Source: CAZFGN01 sp964518695 (GTDB taxonomy: Bacteria > Patescibacteriota > Minisyncoccia > UBA6257 > Colwellbacteraceae). From it: DNA of 30,099 bases. Each line of letters begins with the position of its first letter. The first letter of the stretch is position 1. A model generated the notes under the pieces. It searched no databases, was not told where the DNA came from, and saw only the letters and a list, made by a program, of their open reading frames with translations. The DNA lies in contig CAZFGN010000006.1 in NCBI GenBank assembly GCA_964518695.1, forward strand, positions 1-30,099, read 5' to 3'. Position numbers and translations under genes: made by a program. Of the stretch, positions 16,832 to 23,908 are shown piece by piece.

Positions 16832-17719
16832 ATGAATCCGTACAGTGAACGTACTACCGATACTCAATACCAAAGCCTGCTCCGTAAGATATTTGAGGAA
16901 GGCATCGAAGTATTACCTATTCACGGCGAAAAAGCGAAAATGCTTGTGGGTCAGCAATTGCGCTATTCCATAAACAACGGATTCCCTGTCATTACCGAAC
17001 GTGATCTCTCTGGGAATATGTTTTCTGGCGCGATTGCCGAGCATATTGCATTCTTAAACGGAGCGCGTACCCAAGCGGAACTTGAAAAATTCGGCTGCAA
17101 ATGGTGGAAGCCATGGGTGACGAAAGAGAAGTGCGAAATTTTTGGACTTCCGGAGGGAGATTTGGGAGATGGTTCATACGGAGCGGCGTGGGCAGCTTTT
17201 CCGACCAAAGAAGGGGAGCCGTTCAATCAGATAAAACATCTGGTAGAGCAAATCAAAGAGCGGCCTTATCTCCGCACTCATTTTATCTCTCCGTGGATTC
17301 CGCAGTATACGCTCCAACACGAAGGGCTTGTAAGAAAAGTCGTGGTGGCGCCCTGTCATGGTTGGATACACGTGCTCGCGTTTCCGGAGACAAAAGAAAT
17401 CACTATTCACCATTTTCAGCGAAGCGCGGATTTTCCGGTCGGCGTTCCATTCAATATAATACAGTACGCCGCATTCGGAATGATGTTAGCACAGATTCTT
17501 GGTTATACCCTCAAAGATATCGTATATACTTTTTCCGATATTCATATTTATGAAAGCCAGTATGAAAAAGTAAAAGAATTGCTTGCGCGGGAGCCAAGGA
17601 AACTGCCGACAGTTACGCTCGACTCGTCGGTCAAAGATGTTTTTGATTTTAGGCCAGAGCACTTTATATTAACCGATTACGAGCCGCACCCCAAAATGTT
17701 TATCCCGACACCGATATAA
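16832..17719 (+). CDS. thyA: Thymidylate synthase ThyA-like, divergent phosphate loop
   Basis: About 295 residues from the ATG at 16832; a TTG at 16796 would add 12 residues, but these have no family resemblance. The catalytic core is intact: APCH with Cys175 and His176, QRSADF with Arg197 and Asp200, GVPFN with Asn208 (the residue favouring dUMP over dCMP) and SDIHIY with His238 and Tyr240. What differs is the N-terminal phosphate loop. Where most ThyA proteins have DRTGTGT before the FGxQxR strand, this one reads PIHGEKAK (residues 29-36) before VGQQLRY, so the usual phosphate-binding Arg (E. coli Arg21) is absent. Only one Arg is seen where E. coli has the Arg126-Arg127 pair (YLRTHFISPW). 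The reaction is methylation of dUMP if canonical; a related substrate is possible. A HIT-like gene follows after 3 nt. Base use appears more G+C-rich than in the genes to the left. Confidence 0.85.
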   Translation: MNPYSERTTDTQYQSLLRKIFEEGIEVLPIHGEKAKMLVGQQLRYSINNGFPVITERDLSGNMFSGAIAEHIAFLNGARTQAELEKFGCKWWKPWVTKEKCEIFGLPEGDLGDGSYGAAWAAFPTKEGEPFNQIKHLVEQIKERPYLRTHFISPWIPQYTLQHEGLVRKVVVAPCHGWIHVLAFPETKEITIHHFQRSADFPVGVPFNIIQYAAFGMMLAQILGYTLKDIVYTFSDIHIYESQYEKVKELLAREPRKLPTVTLDSSVKDVFDFRPEHFILTDYEPHPKMFIPTPI

Positions 17720-17722
17720 ATT

Positions 17723-18172
17723 ATGGATAAGTCATTTGTAAATCTGGAAAACACCGGTAACCGGCCGGACGGCGTTTATAAACAAGTGATAGATAAAATC
17801 AAAGATGACGGCGTGTGCCCATTTTGCTCGGAGCATCTCGCGCGCTATCACAAAAAACCCATTATCGTGGATGGCCGGTATTGGATCCTTACGGATAATA
17901 TGTATCCATACAAAGGTGCCAAACATCATATTCTCCTGATCCATAAAAAGCATATTGAGACGATTGTTGATGTTTTGCGTGAAGCGTGGAACGAACTCTT
18001 AGAGCTGGCCAGGGCGGAAACAAGAAGGAGAGCCATCGCAGGAGGAACATTTTACCTGCGATTTGGCGACACTTCTTATACCGGTGCTTCGGTAACGCAT
18101 CTTCACGCAAATCTAATTTCGCCTGATATCGGGACAAAAGACCGCGAGCCGATCTTAATGCGGGTGGGATAG
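17723..18172 (+). CDS. HIT-like protein with HxHxN motif
   Basis: A 149-residue histidine-triad-like protein. It has a CPFC pair (Cys32, Cys35), the central AKHHILLIHKKHIETI segment that corresponds to the GHxLVxPKxH region of HIT proteins, and a triad position reading HLHANLISP: His126, His128 and Asn130. In hydrolases the third position is His; in the GalT/Apa phosphorylase branch it is Gln. Asn is unusual, so either activity is lost or the protein is a nucleotidyl-transfer type enzyme (inference). It starts 3 nt after thyA, in the same apparent transcript. A second HIT gene with a full triad lies 166 nt downstream. Confidence 0.75.
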   Translation: MDKSFVNLENTGNRPDGVYKQVIDKIKDDGVCPFCSEHLARYHKKPIIVDGRYWILTDNMYPYKGAKHHILLIHKKHIETIVDVLREAWNELLELARAETRRRAIAGGTFYLRFGDTSYTGASVTHLHANLISPDIGTKDREPILMRVG

Positions 18173-18338
18173 GCTCTGGCTGGTGTCGGTGCTTTCTGCC
18201 AATCTGCAGACCAGAACATTTGTGCAGTCGAGATTGACAAGTTGCCCCACTTGTGAAAAACTACGGACGTTCCTTAAATTATTCATAATTCGTCTTCGAG
18301 TTTATCGTGCAAATAAGTTCGAAGATTTATAGAGTCGT

Positions 18339-18818
18339 ATGATAAAAAACGTACTGCGGGCACGGACCTCTTTGAATGCTTGCCCATTCTGCTCGGTTGA
18401 TGAAAACCGACAACGAATTCTTGTAGAACGTAAGCGCGTGTATATTATGCCCAGCAACCCTATGCTGGTGCCACATCATTTGCTCGTAATTCCTAAGCGT
18501 CACGTTGAATTGCCATCAGAATTGACGGCAGGAGAACGATATGAATTATTTGAGACAGTGATTGAATTCCAGGAAAAGATTCGGGCAACTTCGCGCGGTA
18601 TGGGGTGTGATGTCCGGCAAAACTGCCGCCCGTTTTTGCCTCAAGACGACTACAAAGTTGACCACGTCCACTATCATTTACTGCAGCGTCAATTTGGTGA
18701 CGAACTGTACCAAAAAACGCAGATATTTGAAAAAGATATCTTCGATAGGAACAGGTTGTCTTCGCAAGAGATGATAGAAGAAATAGGGACGCTCAAACTG
18801 CTGTTCTCTTTACACTGA
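18339..18818 (+). CDS. HIT family protein (full triad)
   Basis: A 159-residue protein with CPFC (Cys15, Cys18), a VPHHLLVIPKRHVELP segment and the complete triad HVHYHLLQR with His109, His111 and His113. This fits a nucleotide hydrolase or phosphorylase of the HIT superfamily; the substrate is not evident. A 166-nt spacer separates it from the first HIT-like gene, enough for its own promoter, although none with both boxes is clear (a TTGACA at 18234 has no matching -10). It ends in TGA and is followed by a strong bidirectional terminator that it shares with the opposing deaminase gene. Confidence 0.85.
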   Translation: MIKNVLRARTSLNACPFCSVDENRQRILVERKRVYIMPSNPMLVPHHLLVIPKRHVELPSELTAGERYELFETVIEFQEKIRATSRGMGCDVRQNCRPFLPQDDYKVDHVHYHLLQRQFGDELYQKTQIFEKDIFDRNRLSSQEMIEEIGTLKLLFSLH

Positions 18819-18839
18819 TTTTAAATTATGTAGGGCCCG

Positions 18840-18874
18840 AAAGCGGTCAGGTATTTAAATGCCTGACCGCTTTT
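18840..18874. terminator. Bidirectional terminator between HIT and deaminase genes
   Basis: A near-perfect palindrome at 18840-18873 (AAAGCGGTCAGG and its complement, continuing through TATTTAAATG with one G-T pair), with T residues on its right side and A residues on its left. It separates two convergent transcripts. Confidence 0.85.
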
Positions 18875-18881
18875 CTAATAA

Positions 18882-19712
18882 TTATTGTACTAACACAATC
18901 TCTATATTGAATGATTTTAAAACATCTTCGGCGTCAAGCAATGAATACCCTTTTGAATAATATAGTCGTTTGATTCCGGCGGCAGAAACCGATTTGGCAC
19001 AGACCGGACAGGGGAATGTAGTAACGTAAAGTGATGTTCCTTCAAGTGGTGTGCCTCGCTTCGCGGCCTCGGCGATCAGGCCTGCTTCGGCATGGAGGAT
19101 TTTGGAAATTTCAAAACCAATTCCCGCGTCAAAGTTACTCCGCGGGTCGCCAAATGGGCCAAGCGTATAATCCTTGGAAGGAACCGGTTTGTTGTAGCCG
19201 ATGAGTATCGGTTTTCCGTCTTTTACAATGATTGCTCCGATTTGCCGCCACCAGTCCGGACTTTTCTGCGCTTCTTTAAATGCCATGTCTATAATTTCTC
19301 TGTGAGCTTCATCGTGAGAAATAGTCCGATCCGGCGGAATCTCGAATTCCTTTGTGGAAATTTGTTTATCCCATCGCAAAAATACCGAAACGAATTCAAT
19401 ATTTCTATCCGGCAGATATGTTTCGGCAAAGTGTCTGTTCACATCCTCGTCGGGCATCACTATAGGCGAGGCATCGTTTTTAATCTGTTGCAAACCGCTT
19501 TCATTTAGAACAATAATCTTCTCAAAAATTTTTAATCCCGTGAGAAGCACCATAATATCTTCCGGTTTTAAAGCACGAATGTCTCGTTCCATCCTCGGGA
19601 CTTCTCTTATGAGCTCCTCGTGAAGTATATATAGCGTCCCTGGATATTTTCTGAAGAAATCAATATATCCGCGGTGCAGGGCCGGAATATAAGAGATAAC
19701 CGCGTATTTCAT
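18882..19712 (-). CDS. Deoxycytidylate-deaminase-like protein with extra N-terminal domain
   Basis: A 276-residue protein. The C-terminal half is a zinc deaminase: QIGAIIVKDGKPILIGYN opening strand, then HAE (His207, Glu209) and PCPVC (Cys235, Cys238), followed by GIKRLYYSKGY. The closest match is the dCMP/cytidine deaminase superfamily. Residues 1-125 are not part of that fold. They begin VISYIPALHRGYIDFFRKYP and continue with ERDIRAL and FEKIIVLNE, an order that recalls an HxGH nucleotidyltransferase in which HxGH has become HRGY; I infer a degenerate nucleotidyltransferase-like domain. It overlaps the upstream nucleotidyltransferase gene by the 4-nt ATGA at 19709-19712, so translation is coupled. 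If it acts on dCMP it would supply dUMP to ThyA across the terminator. Confidence 0.82.
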   Translation of the reverse strand: MKYAVISYIPALHRGYIDFFRKYPGTLYILHEELIREVPRMERDIRALKPEDIMVLLTGLKIFEKIIVLNESGLQQIKNDASPIVMPDEDVNRHFAETYLPDRNIEFVSVFLRWDKQISTKEFEIPPDRTISHDEAHREIIDMAFKEAQKSPDWWRQIGAIIVKDGKPILIGYNKPVPSKDYTLGPFGDPRSNFDAGIGFEISKILHAEAGLIAEAAKRGTPLEGTSLYVTTFPCPVCAKSVSAAGIKRLYYSKGYSLLDAEDVLKSFNIEIVLVQ

Positions 19713-20305
19713 GTGCTTCTTATTTTCTTTATGAAATCGCGCGTAAGTTTGTCGACTTCCTTTGCGAGTTTTTCCGCTCCTTCAATCGTCAGGTTCCGGA
19801 TGCGGGCGCTCGTATGAGTCGTTGCCTGCGGAGGCAGGGTGACGATTTTTCGGCAAAAATCGTCATATGTTCCGGCCTTTAAGTCTTCTTTCAAGTCGGA
19901 AGTACTTGATGAAGTGACAAGCACATCAGGTTTTACCAATCGTATGAGGTACCCGATGTCGTGATGTGTCTCACGAATAGTGACAATATCAACGTGGCGA
20001 AGATGGATGAGCATTTGCACCCGTTCTTTTTCCGGCACAATGGGCCTGTTCGGCCCCTTGCGCGCGCGTGTTAGCGCATCGGAATCAAGCCCGACCACGA
20101 GAATATCGCCGAATGATTTAGCGGCTTCCAGATACTTCGCGTGTCCTTCATGGATAAGGTCCCACACGCCCTGGGTGAGCACGATTTTCAGACCAGCCTT
20201 CTTAAAGCGCTCAATCAGCTTATCTAATGTTTTCACGTCACGGATGAATCGGTGTTCAAAGTGGGTCTTGGTATCCAAGATTAAAGAGGGTTTTGGTTTG
20301 GCCAT
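19709..20305 (-). CDS. RfaE-like nucleotidyltransferase (HxGH family)
   Basis: A 198-residue cytidylyltransferase-fold protein. The signature GVWDLIHEGHAKYLEAAK gives His52 and His55 of HxGH, followed by FGDILVVGLDSD, KGPNRPIVPEKERVQML and VDIVTI, the same order as the adenylyltransferase domain of the heptose enzyme RfaE/HldE. The closing THTSARIRNL is equivalent to the STT-type loop of the family. There is no kinase domain. The nucleotide and acceptor are unknown; heptose-1-phosphate, glycerol phosphate and flavin enzymes all use this fold. It lies between the CYTH gene (10-nt gap) and the deaminase (ATGA overlap), in a three-gene minus-strand operon. Confidence 0.85.
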   Translation of the reverse strand: MAKPKPSLILDTKTHFEHRFIRDVKTLDKLIERFKKAGLKIVLTQGVWDLIHEGHAKYLEAAKSFGDILVVGLDSDALTRARKGPNRPIVPEKERVQMLIHLRHVDIVTIRETHHDIGYLIRLVKPDVLVTSSSTSDLKEDLKAGTYDDFCRKIVTLPPQATTHTSARIRNLTIEGAEKLAKEVDKLTRDFIKKIRST

Positions 20306-20315
20306 AAATTCAAAC

Positions 20316-20996
20316 TTATTTTACGACAAAAGTCTTATCGGTTCCATAGTATTCTTCCCAATGGTTATTGTAATAAGCGAACATACGCGATAATTGTTCC
20401 TGCGGAAGTTCGCCTACGCCAAGCTTGAGCATCATAGAACGGAGTTCTTCCTGGGCGACTTGGGCGTCATCAGCGTTATCAATCATCTTTTCAAACTCGG
20501 CAATCCAGCCGTAGCCAGCATTTTTGTCTATGCATATCGTTATTCCGCTATGCGAATATTCTTCGCGCTCGCGTGACCATTTTGCCTGATAATTAAAGCC
20601 GGAGTCCAACATTAGAGAGTCCAATTCGCCAAGGGACATACCTACTTTTTCTTCAAGTTCAATTCGTGAGGTTCCATTTTCACTTGTTGCGTCGTCAACA
20701 GAGGCTTTGACCACGATATAAACTTTGCCGTCTTTGTCACGTGTTCGCACGGAAAAGGTTTGCGCGTGTTTCGCTAAATCATTTAATTGTTTCCATTTCT
20801 CTGGCGTTAGGAGCGGAGGAGTTATTGATTCTGCTAGTCTGTGAAGATTGCCTCCAGTGAAATAGTGGTTTAGTTGCTTGCTTTGGGAGGAGAGCTTCAC
20901 TTGCGGATAATTTTCCAATAACCGAGCGCGAAGAGCATCCGCGATCTCTTTGGTGCCGAGTAAAGATTTTATCTCAATTTCATAAGAAAAACCCAT
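20316..20996 (-). CDS. CYTH-domain protein (triphosphate tunnel fold)
   Basis: A 226-residue protein. It starts with EIEIK (Glu6, Glu8, Lys10), the ExExK hallmark of CYTH/triphosphate tunnel enzymes, followed by an Asn/His/Tyr stretch (LNHYFTGG), charged strands FSVRTRDKDGKVYIVVKA, RIELEEKV, AKWSREREEY, and IAEFEKM near residue 165. These alternating Arg, Lys and Glu strands line the tunnel in the family. Members hydrolyse inorganic or nucleoside triphosphates or make cyclic AMP; which applies here is not evident. It is the first gene of the minus-strand operon, with a possible TATAAT at 21033-21028 and an inverted repeat upstream. Confidence 0.82.
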   Translation of the reverse strand: MGFSYEIEIKSLLGTKEIADALRARLLENYPQVKLSSQSKQLNHYFTGGNLHRLAESITPPLLTPEKWKQLNDLAKHAQTFSVRTRDKDGKVYIVVKASVDDATSENGTSRIELEEKVGMSLGELDSLMLDSGFNYQAKWSREREEYSHSGITICIDKNAGYGWIAEFEKMIDNADDAQVAQEELRSMMLKLGVGELPQEQLSRMFAYYNNHWEEYYGTDKTFVVK

Positions 20997-21027
20997 TTCA
21001 ATAAGAGTTACAGAATCTTTTTATATA

Positions 21028-21102
21028 ATTATAAGTTAAACTACCCGTAGTACAATAGAAAGTATACTATATCATCGATCGGACATGTAGTATACTCTAT
21101 TG
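21028..21102 (-). promoter_or_regulatory. Promoter and operator-like inverted repeat of the CYTH operon
   Basis: Reading the minus strand, TATAAT occupies 21033-21028 and would start transcription near 21021, about 25 nt before the CYTH ATG. The -35 region overlaps one arm of an inverted repeat: 21053-21068 (CAATAGAAAGTATACT) and 21089-21102 (AGTATACTCTATTG), complementary except for a 2-nt deletion, with a 20-nt spacer. The position suggests a repressor site (inference). Confidence 0.45.
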
Positions 21103-21120
21103 TTAAGGGTTGACTACACC

Positions 21121-21134
21121 GTGTTCTGGAACAC
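21121..21134. repeat. Small palindrome GTGTTC-TG-GAACAC
   Basis: A perfect 6-bp inverted repeat with a 2-nt centre in the 3' flank of the FAD oxidase gene. It has no T tract in either direction, so a terminator role is doubtful; a protein-binding site is possible. Confidence 0.3.
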
Positions 21135-21150
21135 AAAAAGTCCCAGGTTT

Positions 21151-22818
21151 TTAAATGGTTATGTCGATATGGTCTAGCGCATATTCTAAGCTGGAGCCGA
21201 CTTTTTTTGCTGGGTTGAAGATATTATAGGGATCAAAAATATGTTCTGTTGCTTCAAAGAGAGCATATATTTTCTCTCCATACATAGTTTTGAGGAAAGG
21301 GCTTCTGATTAGCCCATCGTTATGTTCGGCCGTTATTGAGCCGCCATATTCTAGAACCAGTTTGTAGACTTCTTTAGAGAGATTTTGAATGATCTCTTTG
21401 GCTTTGGGATCAGAAAGTTTCATAAGAGGAATAATATGGAAATTGCCGTCTCCAATATGACCCGCTATCGTGTAGATGAGGTCGTAGCGACTGAGCAATT
21501 CATTAATTCTAGGAAGGAATTCCGGCAGTTTTTCAGGCGGTACGATAATGTCGTCAATGAAAGGTGCTGTACGCAATCCTTTCATATGATGGCGCAGGAG
21601 ATTAAAGCTTTCTCTGCGAAAAGTCCAATATTTTTTGATTTCCCGCTCTGTTTTGGCTAAATGTGTTTTAATTGGCAGGTGAGCGATGGCAATTTGTGCC
21701 CCTACGGCTTTGCTGTTAGCTTCTTCTTCGGTATCACTGGTGAATTCCGCGAGTAGTATTAGTTTGGGAACACCACCGGAAAGAACCATCCAGAGCTCTG
21801 GCAGGAATTCTTTGGCTAGAGTGAAAAAGTTCCCTTTCATTATTTTTAAAATATCACCGAAAAATCTTATGCCGACCTTGAGGGTGTTATCGTCATAAGA
21901 CTCAAAACTTTCCGGCTTGTATTCAAGAACCTTACGTATTATTTGAGCAAGGGGAGCCAAGTCGTGCAGGAAAATAACGAGTAGTTTCGAGTGTGCTTGT
22001 GGCTTCACGAGTCTAAACCTGATTTCCGTAATGATCCCAAGAGTTCCCTGCGAACCGACAATGACTTTAACGAGGTCAAAGGTCCCATTCTCCCGGTTAA
22101 GCGTGTTCCAGAGAGAATAACCGGCGGAGTTTTTGGAAACATGCGGTTGGGCAGCTTGAAGCGCCTCGTAATTCCCATCTACAAGGTCATACATTTTGCG
22201 ATAAATTTCTCCAGCCAAGGAATTTTCTTTTTTCTTTTCTTCTAATTCTTTAAGGGATAATTTTTTGAACTCGTGTTCATTCCCGTCGGCAAGTACCATC
22301 TTTAGACTTTCCACATACCGTTCTGTTTTCCCGTAGGCTAGATTTTTTTCTCCGCCCGAATTGTTGGCTACCATACCGCCCACCGTGCAGATTTCGCGGG
22401 AGGCGGGATAGCTCGGTAAAATATATCCCTTTTCTTTGGTTGCTTTATCCAAGTCGCGGTAAAAAACTCCGGGTTCTACGACCGCATAACCACCCTCTTC
22501 ACCGGCGGGCGGGTCACCGACTTCTTTAATACGGTTGAAGTACTTAGTCATTGACACGACAACCGATTCAGTAAGCGGCCCACCGGTCATATCAGTGCCG
22601 GCAGAGCGGGGAGTGAGGGATATATTTTTGTTGGTCTCATGCTCTTTTACGGCGAATTTTACCAGATTTTTTATATCCTCCGTGTCTTTTGGGAAGACTA
22701 CGACAAGCGGATTAATCTGGAAAATACTTGCGTCACGGCTGTATTCTTGAATAGTCTTAGGGTCGTGAACCACCTCGCCTTTCAAGAAGTCTTTTATTTT
22801 TTCCGCGATATTTTTCAT
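21151..22818 (-). CDS. FAD-linked oxidase (D-lactate/glycolate dehydrogenase-like)
   Basis: A 555-residue flavoprotein of the GlcD/Dld family. The FAD-binding domain is seen in LVVVFPKDTEDIKNLVKFA, TPRSAGTDMTGG, VVEPGV, and the pyrophosphate region SYPASREICTVGGMVANNSG, then KVIVGSQGTLGIITEI. The C-terminal cap has AGHIGDGNFHIIP (metal/substrate His residues) and ITAEHNDGLIR, which resembles the AEHGxG motif of the family. It lacks the C-terminal 4Fe-4S domain carried by longer relatives. The substrate is probably a 2-hydroxy acid, and electron acceptor genes are not nearby. It is divergent from truB, with 77 nt between starts that contain a small TTTCT/AAGAAA hairpin. Confidence 0.9.
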   Translation of the reverse strand: MKNIAEKIKDFLKGEVVHDPKTIQEYSRDASIFQINPLVVVFPKDTEDIKNLVKFAVKEHETNKNISLTPRSAGTDMTGGPLTESVVVSMTKYFNRIKEVGDPPAGEEGGYAVVEPGVFYRDLDKATKEKGYILPSYPASREICTVGGMVANNSGGEKNLAYGKTERYVESLKMVLADGNEHEFKKLSLKELEEKKKENSLAGEIYRKMYDLVDGNYEALQAAQPHVSKNSAGYSLWNTLNRENGTFDLVKVIVGSQGTLGIITEIRFRLVKPQAHSKLLVIFLHDLAPLAQIIRKVLEYKPESFESYDDNTLKVGIRFFGDILKIMKGNFFTLAKEFLPELWMVLSGGVPKLILLAEFTSDTEEEANSKAVGAQIAIAHLPIKTHLAKTEREIKKYWTFRRESFNLLRHHMKGLRTAPFIDDIIVPPEKLPEFLPRINELLSRYDLIYTIAGHIGDGNFHIIPLMKLSDPKAKEIIQNLSKEVYKLVLEYGGSITAEHNDGLIRSPFLKTMYGEKIYALFEATEHIFDPYNIFNPAKKVGSSLEYALDHIDITI

Positions 22819-22895
22819 ATGGTCATGATGCCGCTTCTTGTTTCTAAATAAGAAATGTATGCTAATTATAGCCGAATAAATGAGAAATAAGAATT

Positions 22896-23534
22896 TTGAT
22901 AAAGATATCGATTCTAATCGATAAGCCGAAAGGAATTACTTCATACGACGTTATTCGGATTTTAAGAAAAAGGCTGGGTGTTAAGAAGATGGGGCATTCC
23001 GGAACGTTAGACCCTATGGCTACCGGTTTGATGATCATTGGGCTAGGCTACGGTACGAAAAAATTGAAAGATTTTATCAAGTTACCCAAGACCTACGAGG
23101 CTGAAGTACTTTTGGGGATAAGTACTACGACTGGAGATATGGAAGGCGAGGTTTTGGAAAAGAAGTCGCTCATGAGTTTGAATATTAATGAAGTGGAAGA
23201 AGTGATCAAGAGTTTGAAAGGAAAACTGCTTCTTAAAGTACCTTCTTATTCAGCAGTTAAAGTAAAAGGCAAAAGGTTGTATAAGTTAGCGAGAGCTGGC
23301 AAGATAGTAGAAACTCCAGAAAGGGAAATGATAGTTTTAAAGATTGCGTTGAATGGTTGTATTAAGGATCAAGATCATTATGTCGTGAAGTTCACGCTTA
23401 GGGTTACGAGTGGTACTTATATAAGATCCATTGCGGAAGAAATTGGGAGACGCCTTCATATTCCCGCCACTTTGAGGGGTTTAAGGAGAACGAGTATAGG
23501 GGATTATAGGTTGACAGATGCTATGCCTGTTTAA
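22896..23534 (+). CDS. truB: tRNA pseudouridine-55 synthase
   Basis: A 212-residue enzyme that makes pseudouridine 55 in the T loop of tRNAs. The opening LIDKPKGITSYDVI, the catalytic motif GHSGTLDPMATGLMII with Asp39, then the PSYSAVKVKGKRLYKLAR segment and VTSGTYIRSIAEEIG are all characteristic. It is shorter than E. coli TruB (about 314) because it stops after the catalytic domain and lacks the C-terminal PUA-type domain. The start is a TTG at 22896; no in-frame ATG precedes the first conserved strand. Its end lies 3 nt before the -35 of the next promoter. Confidence 0.95.
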   Translation: MIKISILIDKPKGITSYDVIRILRKRLGVKKMGHSGTLDPMATGLMIIGLGYGTKKLKDFIKLPKTYEAEVLLGISTTTGDMEGEVLEKKSLMSLNINEVEEVIKSLKGKLLLKVPSYSAVKVKGKRLYKLARAGKIVETPEREMIVLKIALNGCIKDQDHYVVKFTLRVTSGTYIRSIAEEIGRRLHIPATLRGLRRTSIGDYRLTDAMPV

Positions 23535-23537
23535 TCG

Positions 23538-23565
23538 TTGACAGTTACTTGGCAGATGCTATACT
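23538..23565 (+). promoter_or_regulatory. Promoter of the zinc-ribbon gene
   Basis: TTGACA at 23538-23543, a 16-nt spacer, and TATACT at 23560-23565 preceded by TGC (an extended -10). Transcription would begin near 23572, leaving a leader of about 79 nt before the ATG at 23651. Confidence 0.75.
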
Positions 23566-23605
23566 TTAATACAGTAGATTCGAGCGCTAAAATGGTTTGC
23601 AAGCT

Positions 23606-23651
23606 TTTTGCCTCGAGTTTCAAAAGGTACGAAAAAGAAAAAGAGGCAAAA
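23606..23651 (+). promoter_or_regulatory. Hairpin sequestering the ribosome site of the zinc-ribbon gene
   Basis: TTTTGCCTC at 23606-23614 is the exact complement of GAGGCAAAA at 23643-23651, which includes the GAGG ribosome site and the first base of the start codon. The 28-nt loop is A-rich. Confidence 0.5.
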
Positions 23652-23842
23652 TGGACCAAAATACAAACGGTTTTGAGCGCAAAATGTATCAGGGCAACTG
23701 GAAATGTTCCAGCTGTGGTACTGATATAACCGAGCTACCTTTCGAGCCGGCTTCGGATAGGCTCGACCAGCTTCTCTGTCGCAACTGCCATCGAGAAAAG
23801 ATGGGAGATCGAAGAGGTGGAGGTGGTGGAGGCAGGAGATAG
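23651..23842 (+). CDS. Small zinc-ribbon protein with Gly/Arg tail
   Basis: A 63-residue protein. The start is the ATG at 23651, behind GAGG at 23643-23646; an in-frame upstream TTG would add an unlikely basic leader. Residues include CSSC and CRNC, 20 residues apart, a typical zinc-ribbon pair, with the linker ITELPFEP that recurs in small Patescibacteria zinc-ribbon proteins related to the CxxC-x17-CxxC family. The tail is Arg/Gly-rich (DRRGGGGGGRR), like RGG-type RNA-binding tails. A nucleic-acid-binding role is therefore plausible (inference). It has its own promoter, a hairpin over its ribosome site, and a strong terminator 18 nt after its stop. Confidence 0.8.
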   Translation: MDQNTNGFERKMYQGNWKCSSCGTDITELPFEPASDRLDQLLCRNCHREKMGDRRGGGGGGRR

Positions 23843-23859
23843 AAACCGTTAAGATCGAC

Positions 23860-23891
23860 AAAAGCCCCCTGATGTACATCAGGGGGCTTTT
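23860..23891. terminator. Bidirectional terminator, perfect 32-nt palindrome
   Basis: AAAAGCCCCCTGATGT and its exact complement form a 32-nt perfect palindrome with T and A ends. It separates the zinc-ribbon gene (plus) and the DUF378 gene (minus). Confidence 0.92.
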
Positions 23892-23908
23892 GAGTATTTA
23901 GTAGATTG

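Noticed and set aside
18234..18257. TTGACA as the promoter of the second HIT gene
   Set aside because: No -10-like hexamer lies 15-19 nt downstream; the match is only to the -35 box.
21121..21134. LexA-type box
   Set aside because: The half-sites are in the order GTTC-GAAC, the reverse of the GAAC-N4-GTTC arrangement of Gram-positive LexA sites, and the centre is 2 nt.
23592..23729. 45-codon ORF overlapping the zinc-ribbon gene
   Set aside because: It lies in another frame of a clear gene and its peptide has no recognisable feature.
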